64,000 bases of DNA from Kiritimatiellia bacterium (GTDB lineage Bacteria > Verrucomicrobiota > Kiritimatiellia > CAIVKH01): assembly GCA_023953695.1 (NCBI GenBank), contig JAMLJG010000001.1, positions 124,001 through 188,000 of the forward strand, given 5' to 3'. Under the pieces are notes generated by a model. The model saw only the letters and a list, made by a program, of their open reading frames with translations, did no database searches and had not been told where the DNA came from. A program made the translations under genes and the position numbers. Positions 27,529-36,325 of this stretch are shown here, one piece after another. Positions within the stretch are counted from its first letter, which is position 1. Each line of letters begins with the position of its first letter.

Positions 27529-29472
27529 CTATTCGGACGGTGTGCTCTCAGGACGAGAGGGGTTTGCTTTCTCAAAGGCTTCCGCGAATTTCGGATTTAA
27601 TTTATGCGCCTTCTTCGCTGCTTCAGCGGCGGCAGTCGAGTCGCCGTTTTCGTTCAGGACGCGAGCGAGCCAGAGCCATGACAGGACATTGTCGGGGCGG
27701 AGCTGTGTCGCGCGTTCAAGTGCAAGGATGGCGTTGGTGCGGTCGCCATTCCTTTCGAGGCAGATCCCGAAGAGTTGCCACGCCAGGCTAAACGTGGGAG
27801 ATCCTTGGACCACGTCTGACAGGAGGGAGCGAGCTTCGTCAAAGCGTTCGAGCGAGAAAAGAAATTGTCCGGCGCTGATCAGCGAGGGTTCATTTTGCAG
27901 ATAGCCACCAGCGGCGAGCCGATCTCTGTAGATTCGCCGTGTTGATTCAAAATGCGCGAGTCCGCTCTGTTGGATGCTGGGGTCTGCGATGAGGGCTGCG
28001 TTTTCATCGGTGCGGCGCAGGAGGACGATGGTGGTGCCATCCCAATAGGCGAGCGCCCACTGCCCGGAGTCAATGAGCCGCCTGGCGGCCGGGGCGGATC
28101 CGGCCCATGTGCCGTTGAGGATGACGGCGCCGATATCGAATCGCTGTATCAGTGCGTTCCAGGTTTCCGCGTGTCCGCCGAGAGCGCCTGCCAGGCCCTG
28201 GTAGAAGGGAATGCCATAGACGGGGGCGCGTGTATCGGTGAAGATTTTGCGCCCCGGCAGACGCCATGCGAGGTAGCCGCCATCATGGGCCAGATTGACC
28301 GCATGTTTCGGGAAATCGGGATGACTCAGAAGGACCTCGCTTGCTCTTTCGGGGTAAAGGTTTTGGGTGATGCCCAGCCCAAAAGTGGAGGAGCTTCCGC
28401 TGCGGTTGAAATAGTAGTTGCTTCCGACGACCAGGATGGTGGCGAGGCAAAAGAGAAAGAAGATACCTCGTCCGATGACGGCCCATTTGTCGTTGCCGGT
28501 CCGCTTCGTTAGCCACGTGGCGATGCCTTGGAGACCGCAGGCGGCAAAGGGGAAGACAAAGAGTCCGCTGAACAGGTAGTAGCGAGGGGAAATGACGAGC
28601 AGGAATGCGCCGAACACGCCGAGTGTGGTGGGCACGAGCGGAAGTCGGTGTGGAATCGCGATGAATGCGCTGGCAATGACGGCCAAAAGGAGGGTGGCGG
28701 CGTGGCGGCCAAAGAAGGGTGCGAAGTCGGCTTGAAAAGGTGAAATCCACTGGATCAGCGCGGCCGCGTTGGGGTCAACGATGCTCTTGAAAGCGAGCTT
28801 GTGGAGTTGGATCCCGTAGGGGTTTGCCAGGGTGGCTGCCAGGAGAGCGACGGGTAGCCAGATGGCGAGGCGGTTATCTTTCGTTGTGCGCGCAGATTCC
28901 CACCAGTAGAGCGCGCCGAGCAATGGGCCGAGGAGAAAGGACCCGTGCATATTCGTCCAAATTATTTGCACGGGGATGAGAATGAATAGGGCGGTGCGTG
29001 TGGAGGCGACGGTGAGGATCCGAATGGTGAGCGCGGTGGCGAGGAGTGCGGGCACGGCGGGCGATGGGGTTAAGATGGGCGCCATGAGCCAAGCGATGAG
29101 GAGAATGGCAAGGGCCTGCGAAGCGCCACCGGCGCCGCGCCGCGCGAGGGGGAGCAGGAGCGCGAATGCCGCGAGAATGCAGGTCAGCGTGGCGATGGTG
29201 ACGGCAGCCGCGCCGCCGAGTTGCCAGATGCGATAGAGGGCAGCGTCATACATCCAGGCTGGATTGATCCAGATTCTGCTTTGGGTTGTGGTGAAAGAAA
29301 AGGGGTCGGTTCGAATCCATCCGGATTCAGCGAGCGTTCGACCGACAGCGAGGTGCATCCAGAAGTCTGGATTCGAAATGGTGCGCAGGCCGAAGAAGGC
29401 GAGGACCCCAAAACTCAGAAACAGGAGGAACTGGGCCTCTGGATACGATGTGGGAGTGGAAGATTTATTCAT
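27529..29472 (-). CDS. Polytopic membrane protein with C-terminal TPR repeats (GT-C-like)
   Basis: 647 residues. About ten hydrophobic segments lie between residues 15 and 350. An early acidic loop, NPDFWMHLAVGR, resembles the first extracytoplasmic loop of GT-C fold glycosyltransferases. A periplasmic region (about 360-500) is followed by two or three TPR repeats (about 530-640, with the FEEA-type phrases ..LERFDEARSLL.. and ..AILALERATQLRPDN..). GT-C membrane proteins with TPR tails are usually proposed to glycosylate proteins or lipid-linked glycans, but the substrate is unknown. A TATACC -10-like hexamer lies 12 nt before the ATG without a good -35 and without a Shine-Dalgarno site. Confidence 0.6.
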   Translation of the reverse strand: MNKSSTPTSYPEAQFLLFLSFGVLAFFGLRTISNPDFWMHLAVGRTLAESGWIRTDPFSFTTTQSRIWINPAWMYDAALYRIWQLGGAAAVTIATLTCILAAFALLLPLARRGAGGASQALAILLIAWLMAPILTPSPAVPALLATALTIRILTVASTRTALFILIPVQIIWTNMHGSFLLGPLLGALYWWESARTTKDNRLAIWLPVALLAATLANPYGIQLHKLAFKSIVDPNAAALIQWISPFQADFAPFFGRHAATLLLAVIASAFIAIPHRLPLVPTTLGVFGAFLLVISPRYYLFSGLFVFPFAACGLQGIATWLTKRTGNDKWAVIGRGIFFLFCLATILVVGSNYYFNRSGSSSTFGLGITQNLYPERASEVLLSHPDFPKHAVNLAHDGGYLAWRLPGRKIFTDTRAPVYGIPFYQGLAGALGGHAETWNALIQRFDIGAVILNGTWAGSAPAARRLIDSGQWALAYWDGTTIVLLRRTDENAALIADPSIQQSGLAHFESTRRIYRDRLAAGGYLQNEPSLISAGQFLFSLERFDEARSLLSDVVQGSPTFSLAWQLFGICLERNGDRTNAILALERATQLRPDNVLSWLWLARVLNENGDSTAAAEAAKKAHKLNPKFAEAFEKANPSRPESTPSE

Positions 29473-29589
29473 AGTTTCGCGGTAGGTATAGCTTCGGAAC
29501 CTGCGGCATGAGGGTCAAGAAGGAAGAGCGATCCGAGCTCGGCCAACCCGCCGTGCGCCGTTGGAAGAAAACGGGGCCAGGAATATCCC

Positions 29590-29618
29590 TTGAGTGGCGC
29601 CTGTGACAGTTCTATGAT
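29590..29618 (+). promoter_or_regulatory. Promoter of sucCD, nearly leaderless
   Basis: -35 TTGAGT (29,590-29,595), a 17-bp spacer and -10 TATGAT (29,613-29,618). Only 11 nt separate the -10 from the sucC ATG at 29,630, so the 5' leader would be about 4-6 nt. No Shine-Dalgarno sequence is present. Confidence 0.6.
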
Positions 29619-29629
29619 CCTTAAGTTCC

Positions 29630-30775
29630 ATGAAAATCCACGAATACCAAGCGAAAGAACTGTTTGATCAGTTCAACATTCCGACAAAGCTCGGGCGCGT
29701 GGCGACAAGTCCTGAAGAAGCCGGCGCGATTGCGCGGGCGATTGGCGGGCCGGTTGTCGTCAAGGCGCAGGTTCACACCGGCGGTCGCGGGAAGGCGGGT
29801 GGCGTCAAGCTGGCCCATTCGCCGGAAGAGGCGCAGCAAAAAGCTGCGGCGATCCTGGGGATGGACATCAAGGGCAGCCACGTCAACAAGGTGCTTGTTG
29901 TCGGGTCGGCCGATATTGAGCAGGAGGTTTATCTCGCAGTGATTCTGGATCGCAGCTCGCGTGGGATTTTGTTCATGGCGAGTGCGGAGGGCGGAATGGA
30001 GATTGAGGAGTTGGCCAAGACGGCTCCTGAAAAAATCCACCGATTTACGACACTGACACGCGCGTTCCCTGAAGAGGATGCGCGCCGGGTTGCGCCGCTG
30101 CTGTTTGGTTCTGCGCACGCGGTGGCGGTGTTGGGGATCATGCGCAATTTGTTCCGCCTATTTCTGGAACTCGATTGCTCGTTAGTGGAGATCAATCCAC
30201 TCGTTCTGACGCCTTCGGGCGAAGTTGTGGCGCTGGATGGCAAGGTGAATTTCGACGACAATGCGCTGTTCCGCCATCCCGAGGTGGAGGCGCTCCGCGA
30301 TCTGGCGGAAGAGAATGCGAATGAGGTGGATGCGAAGTCGTTCGGGTTGAGCTATGTGGAGCTGGAGGGCGACATTGGCTGCATGGTCAATGGGGCGGGG
30401 CTCGCGATGGCGACGATGGACATGATTAAGCTGTTCGGCGGTCAGCCGGCGAACTTTTTGGATGTTGGCGGAAGCTCGAATCCGGACAAGGTGGTGCAGG
30501 CGTTCCGCATCATTTTGAGTCGGCCGGGGATCAAAGCGATTTTGATCAATATTTTTGGAGGGATCACGCGCTGCGACGACATTGCGCGGGGAATCTTGGC
30601 GGCTTTTGAGCGCACCGCCATTGATGTGCCGATTGTGGTGCGGCTGACCGGAACCAATGCGAAAGAGGGGTTGGAGTTGTTGAAGGGCACCGCGCTCATT
30701 CCGGCCAATACCTTCTCGGAGGCGGTGAAGAAGGTGATTGAGGCGGCGGGTGGCGCGAAGGATGGAAACTCATGA
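29630..30775 (+). CDS. sucC: Succinate-CoA ligase, beta subunit
   Basis: 381 residues, close to the usual 385-400. It catalyses, with SucD, the reversible conversion of succinyl-CoA to succinate with ADP/GDP phosphorylation in the TCA cycle. An ATP-grasp domain occupies the first 240 residues: [10 protein letters not shown] at the N-terminus, the [20 protein letters not shown] nucleotide-binding stretch near residues 42-61, and the metal-binding E.NPL near residues 185-190. The CoA-ligase domain with GGSSNPDKV and [10 protein letters not shown] follows. The ATG is supported by the family's N-terminal motif and by the promoter directly upstream. Its stop overlaps sucD by ATGA. Confidence 0.97.
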   Translation: MKIHEYQAKELFDQFNIPTKLGRVATSPEEAGAIARAIGGPVVVKAQVHTGGRGKAGGVKLAHSPEEAQQKAAAILGMDIKGSHVNKVLVVGSADIEQEVYLAVILDRSSRGILFMASAEGGMEIEELAKTAPEKIHRFTTLTRAFPEEDARRVAPLLFGSAHAVAVLGIMRNLFRLFLELDCSLVEINPLVLTPSGEVVALDGKVNFDDNALFRHPEVEALRDLAEENANEVDAKSFGLSYVELEGDIGCMVNGAGLAMATMDMIKLFGGQPANFLDVGGSSNPDKVVQAFRIILSRPGIKAILINIFGGITRCDDIARGILAAFERTAIDVPIVVRLTGTNAKEGLELLKGTALIPANTFSEAVKKVIEAAGGAKDGNS

Positions 30776-31644
30776 GTATTTTGATTGATCGCAATACCCG
30801 CGTGTTGGTTCAGGGCATTACCGGGCGCGATGGGTCGTTCCATGCGAAGGGGATGTTGGATTATGGAACGAATGTTGTTGGGGGTGTGACTCCGGGCAAG
30901 GGCGGAGAGCAGGTGCACGGTCTTCCTGTGTTCAATTCGGTGAAGGAGGCCGTGGCGGCGACGAAGGCCAATGCGACGGTGATCTATGTGCCCGCCAAGT
31001 TTGCTGCTGCGGCGATTCGCGAGGCCATTGACGCTTCGGTGCCGCTGATTATCGCGATTACGGAGGGAGTTCCGACGCTCGACATGATGGACATCTATCA
31101 TCAGGTGCGCGAGCGCGGGTTGCGTTTGATTGGTCCGAATTGCCCGGGAGTGATCACGCCGGGGCAGTGCAAGATTGGAATTATGCCGGGGTATATTCAT
31201 GCGCCCGGCCGCGTGGGTGTCATTTCGCGCAGCGGAACGCTGACGTATGAGATTGTCTTTGCGCTGACGAATTTGGGTGTGGGTCAATCCACGTGTATTG
31301 GAATTGGTGGCGATCCGATTGTGGGGTCGGGTCCGATGGATCTCTTGCCGTTGTTTGAGAGGGATCCGGACACGGATGCGATCGTGTTGGTCGGAGAAAT
31401 TGGGGGCGATGAGGAGGAGCGCACGGCTGCCTTTATTCGCGAGCATATCAAGAAGCCGGTTTTCAGCTACATCGTGGGTCGGACCGCGCCGGAAGGAAAG
31501 CGGATGGGTCACGCTGGGGCGATTGTTTCGGGTGGCGCTGGTACGGCGGAGTCAAAGATCAAGGCCTTTGCCGCAGCGGGTGTGCCCGTTGCGGACACGA
31601 TTGATCAGCTTGCCGAGGCCGTGGCGGCGGCGCTGAAGGCGTAG
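30772..31644 (+). CDS. sucD: Succinate-CoA ligase, alpha subunit
   Basis: 290 residues, the full family length. It forms the catalytic heterodimer with SucC and carries the phosphohistidine. The N-terminal Rossmann-type CoA domain has [12 protein letters not shown], followed by GGVTPGKGG. The [10 protein letters not shown] motif lies near residues 122-131, and the active-site histidine is H247 in [11 protein letters not shown]. It starts inside the sucC stop (ATGA), indicating coupled translation, and ends 79 nt from the convergent TIGR03790-like gene. Confidence 0.97.
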   Translation: MSILIDRNTRVLVQGITGRDGSFHAKGMLDYGTNVVGGVTPGKGGEQVHGLPVFNSVKEAVAATKANATVIYVPAKFAAAAIREAIDASVPLIIAITEGVPTLDMMDIYHQVRERGLRLIGPNCPGVITPGQCKIGIMPGYIHAPGRVGVISRSGTLTYEIVFALTNLGVGQSTCIGIGGDPIVGSGPMDLLPLFERDPDTDAIVLVGEIGGDEEERTAAFIREHIKKPVFSYIVGRTAPEGKRMGHAGAIVSGGAGTAESKIKAFAAAGVPVADTIDQLAEAVAAALKA

Positions 31645-31655
31645 TTGCTTCCGGT

Positions 31656-31678
31656 GCGCTCGATGAGCGCTTCATCGA
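31656..31678. terminator. Alternative hairpins between convergent genes
   Basis: GCGCTC-GAT-GAGCGC (31,656-31,670) and the overlapping TCGATGA-GCGCT-TCATCGA (31,660-31,678) are both perfect inverted repeats and mutually exclusive. They sit 11 nt after the sucD stop, between convergent genes, consistent with a terminator without a strong T-tract. Confidence 0.4.
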
Positions 31679-31723
31679 AGGCTCATGCGCTCATGCGCGG
31701 CGTCTCTCGCGCTATCCCTTCTT

Positions 31724-34135
31724 CTAGGGGAATGATGTCCAGCTTGATGTGGCGTGGTCTGCGGCGCGGATGAGGAGCGGGGTGGCGGGGTCTGCGTTGA
31801 GGGTTGGCGATGTCGCTTGCTCGGGAGAGGTTTGGCTGGGGGGAGTGATAGCGATTTGGGAGAGGGTGAGCGCCGGTTGCCCGCCGGAGAGGCCGATGGC
31901 GCCGCGCAGTTGGAGTTTATCGGTCTGTGCGATGATTTCATCGCCGATGGTTGCGGTGAGTTCCGTTTCGCTTTGGCGCAACCCGATTCTGTAGGGGGTG
32001 CGCGGGTTGAGCGGCGTGCCGCGCGTGGCGATGCGAACGAGGCGTCCATTTTCCACGCGACCGAGAATCCAGCCGCCTTCTTCCCAGTGCCAACCGAAGC
32101 AGGAATAGTTCTGGTCATCTTTGATGTCAAAGGCGAGGCCGCCGATTTGGCTTCCAGTGTTGTAGAGGACGGGTTGGGTTTTTATGAGGGCCGTGAGTTC
32201 GCGCGTATTGGGGGGGAGCGGATCGGCAAGCTCGACGAGCGCGCCGCCACCTGTGGTGGCGAGAGTCCATGTTCCGTCGTCCGCTTGCGTGAGCGCGGGT
32301 TGTGTTTTTGCGCCCGCGAGTTGGCGGGTGGTGAGGTCGGAGAACCAGGTGATTTGGACGGCGTCGCGATCGGGGTCGGCGCTGTGTGCGGTGAGTTGTG
32401 TGGTGTGATCCGCCAGATTTGAGACGGTGATGGAGGGAGGGGAAGGCGGGCGGTTCAGGCGCTGGATGTGAATGGGGAGCGGCGCGCTTTGCACTTGCGT
32501 GTTGTTTGTAAAATCCGCGAGGAGTTGGAGGCGGGCGGGGCCCGGGCCGATGGTGGAGGCCGGGAGAGTGACGGTTTGATTATTGGGCGAGGCGGGCCCT
32601 TCCCAGAGCGTTCGCTCATTGACGATGAGGGTGTAACGAGTTGCGTTTGTGCTGGAGCCGATGGAGAGTTTGATGGGGCGCGTGAGGTCGAGATTTGTCG
32701 CGGTGCCTTCAGCGAGGGCGATGTGCGCTGATTGATCGCGATTCTTCACGGTAAAGCCGAGTTTCGCGAGGCCCTGGCTTCGGATGGGGCCGGGGGAGTA
32801 GGCTATGGCCGTCAACTCGTGATAGCCATCGCTCAGGATGTGGGTGTCAATTCGGATTCCAGTGGTATTGCCGGCGGTGGGAACGGTGCGGCCATCGAGG
32901 AGGAAGAGGATGTTGAGATTGGGGACGAGCGAGGATGCGTGGAAGGATGCGATGCCGCTGAGGGGCGCTTTTGTGTCTTCCAGACTGATGAGGGTGAGGG
33001 GGATGGGGCGGCTCCAGGGTCTGCAGAGCGGATCGCCGACGGGGAGGAGCTGGAGGGGGGAGGCGACAGATTGCAGATAGCTTTCGAGGGCGGTGCAGCC
33101 GCGCATGTAGTGGGCGAAGATGCGGGCGTGGGGAAACTTTCGCCAGTTGGCGTAGGGTTCGCCGACGGTTCCGGCACTGGCGGCTGCGCCGGCGGCAAGC
33201 CAGTGCGAGATTCGGGTTTGTTCATGGATGTGGAAATAGGCGCCGAGGCTGGTGAGGTTGTCGGCGATGGAACCGGGTTGGAGGCGACCCCATGAGTCAG
33301 CGGTGTAGGCGGTGCCGAGCATGAGGCCGGAGAGCGGGGCGTTTTCGAGTGGGCGGTTGGAGGAAATGGTGGAGGGGATTCCGATTTCTTTGAGTTCTGC
33401 GGCGATGCCGTCAAATTGCCAGCGCCGCGCTGTGGAGCGGACGTCGTCACTGAGGTGAAAGTAGACGGGGTCTCGCGGTTTGGTTCCGTCGGCGGTGATT
33501 GCGCGGCGGAGTCCATCCAGAATGGTTTCGACGGGGAGGCCGCGCGCGCCGGTGTAGCCGAGCATCATGGAGGGGAGCGGCATTTTGTCTTGCAGGACGA
33601 CTGCAAACTCCTGAAGCGATCCGGCGGGGCCTCCGGTTTCGCCTTCTCGAACCGGGCCGCGGAAGAAGGGAGAGGGGAATGTGCCCTGGTCTATTTGCTC
33701 GCGTTGGGGAACTTCTCCGCGAATAAAGGTTGCGCCGGTGAGCGAGATGGGGGCTGCGGTGGTGATGCGGATGGGGAAATCGGCGGAATAGATCCATGCG
33801 AGGATGTGATCTTGCAGTTTGCGCTCGGCGAGTTCTTTTTGGACGGGTTCATAGATCAAGCGCTGGAAGTCGGAGAGCGAGATTTCCGCGCGCAGACTGT
33901 CGGGGTTATTGGGCAGGTCGAGATAGAGAATGTTGGATGGGGGGATGCGGCGCAGGTGGGCGTAGGTGTGCGCGATTTCGATGGAGTCGTGCGAGTTCTG
34001 GTTGACGATGAGGGCGATTTCGTGTGGGCCTTGTGCGCGCGCGAGGGCTGGGGCGACGAGGAAAAGCACGAAGGCGAGAAGTCGAGAAAGTCCAACTGGG
34101 GCCATGGCTGTGAAGATACCCGGAGGGGGGCTCAT
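31724..34135 (-). CDS. Secreted TIGR03790-like protein with C-terminal lectin-like domain
   Basis: 803 residues from ATG 34,135, which lies 2 nt after the stop of the upstream sugar transferase and has GGGAG about 10 nt upstream; ATG 34,105 is an alternative. A signal peptide (..LLAFVLFLVAPALARAQG) begins the protein. Residues about 40-400 match, from memory, the uncharacterised TIGR03790 family: IVNQNSHDSIEIAHTYAHLR near the N-terminus, then ..IPPSNILYLDLP.., a LGYTGARG segment, and MRGCTALESYLQSV near the end. Residues 420-620 are Ig-like beta segments. The last 150 residues resemble a concanavalin/DUF1080-type jelly roll (GSQIGGLAFDIKDDQNYS). There is no transmembrane or PEP-CTERM tail. 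Its position as last gene of the exosortase operon suggests an envelope or matrix role. The frame stays open into the upstream gene, but that extension is a shadow. Confidence 0.75.
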   Translation of the reverse strand: MSPPPGIFTAMAPVGLSRLLAFVLFLVAPALARAQGPHEIALIVNQNSHDSIEIAHTYAHLRRIPPSNILYLDLPNNPDSLRAEISLSDFQRLIYEPVQKELAERKLQDHILAWIYSADFPIRITTAAPISLTGATFIRGEVPQREQIDQGTFPSPFFRGPVREGETGGPAGSLQEFAVVLQDKMPLPSMMLGYTGARGLPVETILDGLRRAITADGTKPRDPVYFHLSDDVRSTARRWQFDGIAAELKEIGIPSTISSNRPLENAPLSGLMLGTAYTADSWGRLQPGSIADNLTSLGAYFHIHEQTRISHWLAAGAAASAGTVGEPYANWRKFPHARIFAHYMRGCTALESYLQSVASPLQLLPVGDPLCRPWSRPIPLTLISLEDTKAPLSGIASFHASSLVPNLNILFLLDGRTVPTAGNTTGIRIDTHILSDGYHELTAIAYSPGPIRSQGLAKLGFTVKNRDQSAHIALAEGTATNLDLTRPIKLSIGSSTNATRYTLIVNERTLWEGPASPNNQTVTLPASTIGPGPARLQLLADFTNNTQVQSAPLPIHIQRLNRPPSPPSITVSNLADHTTQLTAHSADPDRDAVQITWFSDLTTRQLAGAKTQPALTQADDGTWTLATTGGGALVELADPLPPNTRELTALIKTQPVLYNTGSQIGGLAFDIKDDQNYSCFGWHWEEGGWILGRVENGRLVRIATRGTPLNPRTPYRIGLRQSETELTATIGDEIIAQTDKLQLRGAIGLSGGQPALTLSQIAITPPSQTSPEQATSPTLNADPATPLLIRAADHATSSWTSFP

Positions 34136-34137
34136 TC

Positions 34138-35565
34138 TCAATAGGCTCCCTGCCCGGAAGAGACGGCGCGGAACGTGCGGGCGAGGATGACGATGTCGAG
34201 CCAAATGGACCAGTTGCGGACATAGTAGGTGTCCCAGCGCGGCATGGCGGCGTGTCCGGCTTCGCTGCGGCCGGAGACTTGCCAGAGGCCGGTGACGCCG
34301 GGGCGCACGCGGTCGCGAAGTTGTTGAACGCGCACGGGGAGTTCGTCGTAGTGATAGCGCGGGAGGGGGCGCGGGCCGACGAGGGACATGTCGCCGCGCA
34401 GGACGTTGAAGAGCTGGGGGATTTCGTCGAGAGATGTATTGCGGAGAAATCGGCCGATGCGGGTGATGCGCGGATCGTTGCGGAGTTTGAAGTGGGCTTC
34501 CCATTCGGCGCGAAGCTCGGGGTTCTCGTTGAGGCTGCGCTGGAGGATGTCTTCCGCATTGGGATACATGGTGCGGAACTTGAGTGTGCGGAATGGGCGG
34601 TTGTATCGGCCGATGCGCTCTTGTCGAAAGATGGGGTCTGCGCGGTCGGTGAGGAAGACCGCGATGCCGATCAGGAGGCAGAGCGGCATCCAGATGGGCG
34701 CGAAGGTGAGGACGAGCAGGAGGTCGAGGGTGCGTTTGGCGAAGCGGGCGAGGGGGTCGAGAAGGTTGCCGGGGATCTCGATGCCGAGCATGCCCATGAG
34801 ATCGCGCGGTTTGACCCACAGTGTGGCGGCCTCGGAGATGTCGGGGATGACGACAATGCGGCGATAGTTTGCAAGTGGGCCATCGAGCAATTCGCTCACG
34901 CGTTGGGGCGAGAGGCCCGCAGTGGCGAGGAGCGCGATCGGGGCGGTTTCGGTGAAGGTGTCGGAGGGTCCGAGCATGGCGAGTCCCGCGACTTCGGTGG
35001 GCGCGTTGCCGGATTCTTCGAGGAATACCCCTGCGGGAAGGTATCCGAGCCCGCGTTCTTCCCGCAGCGCGTTGGCGACTTGGACGAGCGGTTTCGCATG
35101 GCCGTAAAGGACTGCGGGGACGCCCCAGAGATTTAGCCGAAGCAGGCTGCGTTTGACTTCGCGGCGGATGAGGGGGACGCAGACGATGCTGAGGAGGAAG
35201 CCCAGGGTGAGCGTGAAGCGGCTGGTGATTTCCGCCGCTTTGCCCCAGAAGAGCATCGCCGTGGTGCCCGTGAAGACGGCGGCGAGAAGAAAGAACGTGC
35301 GACGCAATTCTTCGACGGGCCCGAGTCCCCAACCGGGAAGGAGTCGCGTGATGTAGGCGCCGATGGCCCATGCAGCGAGGAGATACCACATCCAGTTGGC
35401 GAGCATGGGCTCGCCCTTCCACGCGAGGCGGATGATGCCGCCGAGGAGGAGGGAGATCATCAGCGCGATGGCTTCGAAGACGCCCAGAACGATGACGTTC
35501 GTGAAGAATCGTCGCGCATAGGGATAGCTGGAGGTCTCTGGTTTCAACGCGAATCGCTCATTCAT
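34138..35565 (-). CDS. Polyprenyl-phosphate sugar-1-phosphate transferase (WbaP/WcaJ-type)
   Basis: 475 residues from ATG 35,565, which overlaps the EpsI-like stop (ATGAATGA); a start at 35,589 is also possible. It transfers a sugar-1-phosphate to undecaprenyl phosphate at the inner membrane, the first step of a repeat-unit exopolysaccharide. The N-terminal half has several membrane helices and a Rossmann-like domain (..GVPAVLYGHAKPL.., ..PQRVSELLDG..). The C-terminal half is the bacterial sugar transferase domain: KRTLDLLLVL helix, DPIFRQERIGRYNRPF, FRTMYPNAE, the catalytic SLDEIPQLFNVLRGDMSLVG region with GPRPLP, and RVRPGVTGLWQVSGR. It is translationally coupled on both sides within the exosortase operon. 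Confidence 0.93.
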   Translation of the reverse strand: MNERFALKPETSSYPYARRFFTNVIVLGVFEAIALMISLLLGGIIRLAWKGEPMLANWMWYLLAAWAIGAYITRLLPGWGLGPVEELRRTFFLLAAVFTGTTAMLFWGKAAEITSRFTLTLGFLLSIVCVPLIRREVKRSLLRLNLWGVPAVLYGHAKPLVQVANALREERGLGYLPAGVFLEESGNAPTEVAGLAMLGPSDTFTETAPIALLATAGLSPQRVSELLDGPLANYRRIVVIPDISEAATLWVKPRDLMGMLGIEIPGNLLDPLARFAKRTLDLLLVLTFAPIWMPLCLLIGIAVFLTDRADPIFRQERIGRYNRPFRTLKFRTMYPNAEDILQRSLNENPELRAEWEAHFKLRNDPRITRIGRFLRNTSLDEIPQLFNVLRGDMSLVGPRPLPRYHYDELPVRVQQLRDRVRPGVTGLWQVSGRSEAGHAAMPRWDTYYVRNWSIWLDIVILARTFRAVSSGQGAY

Positions 35566-36325
35566 GGGCTGATGCGGACGAGGTCGCACCTTGATGCAGG
35601 AGAGGATAAATCTGTTGGATTAGGTCGTCCAGCCTTTGGAGGGGCTCATTGCCGGGCCGATCATAGGCGCCCGCGATGGAGATATAGGCCCAGGGATAGG
35701 CGCGGTTGTGAACGATTCGGTCCCAGGCCATCCAAAACATTCGGGCGGGTTGTGAGGCTGTTTCGCGTCCGCGCCCCGCGAACCAATAGGCGAAATAGGA
35801 GCGCGCGGTGGCCGTGCGGCCATCGGGCAGGCGATAGGTCTGCTGAACATCGAGCAATTGGAGGTCCAGCGATTTTTGGTTGGGGAGGGAGACGGTATGG
35901 ATGCGGCGTCCTACAATTTCTGTTCCGGCGGCGATGAGGCAAACTTCGGGGCGATGGATGCTGGAGCGATCGCGCCCGCTGAAGACGATGGCCGCTTGGA
36001 GGATGGCGCCATCGGTGCGCGTATATTGCCGCTTGTCTGCGCGGGTGTCCGCAGGGAGCACGGCGAGTTCGAAGCTGGAGAGCGGATTGAGTTCGCCGCC
36101 GCATTCGGGGCAGACCGTAGGCCGCTCGTCGAGGATCAGCGTTTCGCCGTGGGCGGGGTTTTGGCAGAAGAGGATATAGCGTCCGCTCCAGCTCGGCATG
36201 CGGTCGGGGAGTTGGGTGGCCACGGATGGTTGATCAACGAACTCGATGCGCGTCATGCGGGGCATGGCGAGGAGCGTGAGGGCGAACAGGGCGGCCGCGA
36301 GGAAGAATGCAGATGCCGGTTTCAC
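35558..36325 (-). CDS. EpsI-like exosortase-associated protein with zinc-ribbon-like insertion
   Basis: 255 residues from a GTG at 36,325 that overlaps the exosortase stop (GTGA). The longer frame from 36,436 would overlap the exosortase by more than 100 nt and is less likely. One N-terminal membrane helix (about residues 6-21) is followed by an extracytoplasmic domain with the DUF3485/EpsI hallmark IHRPEVCLIAAG (H124, C129). Members of the family accompany exosortases and are thought to act with them or in polysaccharide export. Unusual: between the helix and the hallmark lies C54-x4-H59 ... C72-x2-C75-GG, a zinc-ribbon-like set not expected in EpsI. The stop overlaps the sugar transferase start. 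Confidence 0.8.
   Translation of the reverse strand: MKPASAFFLAAALFALTLLAMPRMTRIEFVDQPSVATQLPDRMPSWSGRYILFCQNPAHGETLILDERPTVCPECGGELNPLSSFELAVLPADTRADKRQYTRTDGAILQAAIVFSGRDRSSIHRPEVCLIAAGTEIVGRRIHTVSLPNQKSLDLQLLDVQQTYRLPDGRTATARSYFAYWFAGRGRETASQPARMFWMAWDRIVHNRAYPWAYISIAGAYDRPGNEPLQRLDDLIQQIYPLLHQGATSSASAHE

Noticed and set aside
34138..35422. N-terminal extension of the TIGR03790-like gene to 1,232 residues
   Set aside because: The extra 430 residues are Arg/Pro/His-rich and lie antiframe to the well-supported sugar transferase; a proper start with signal peptide exists at 34,135.
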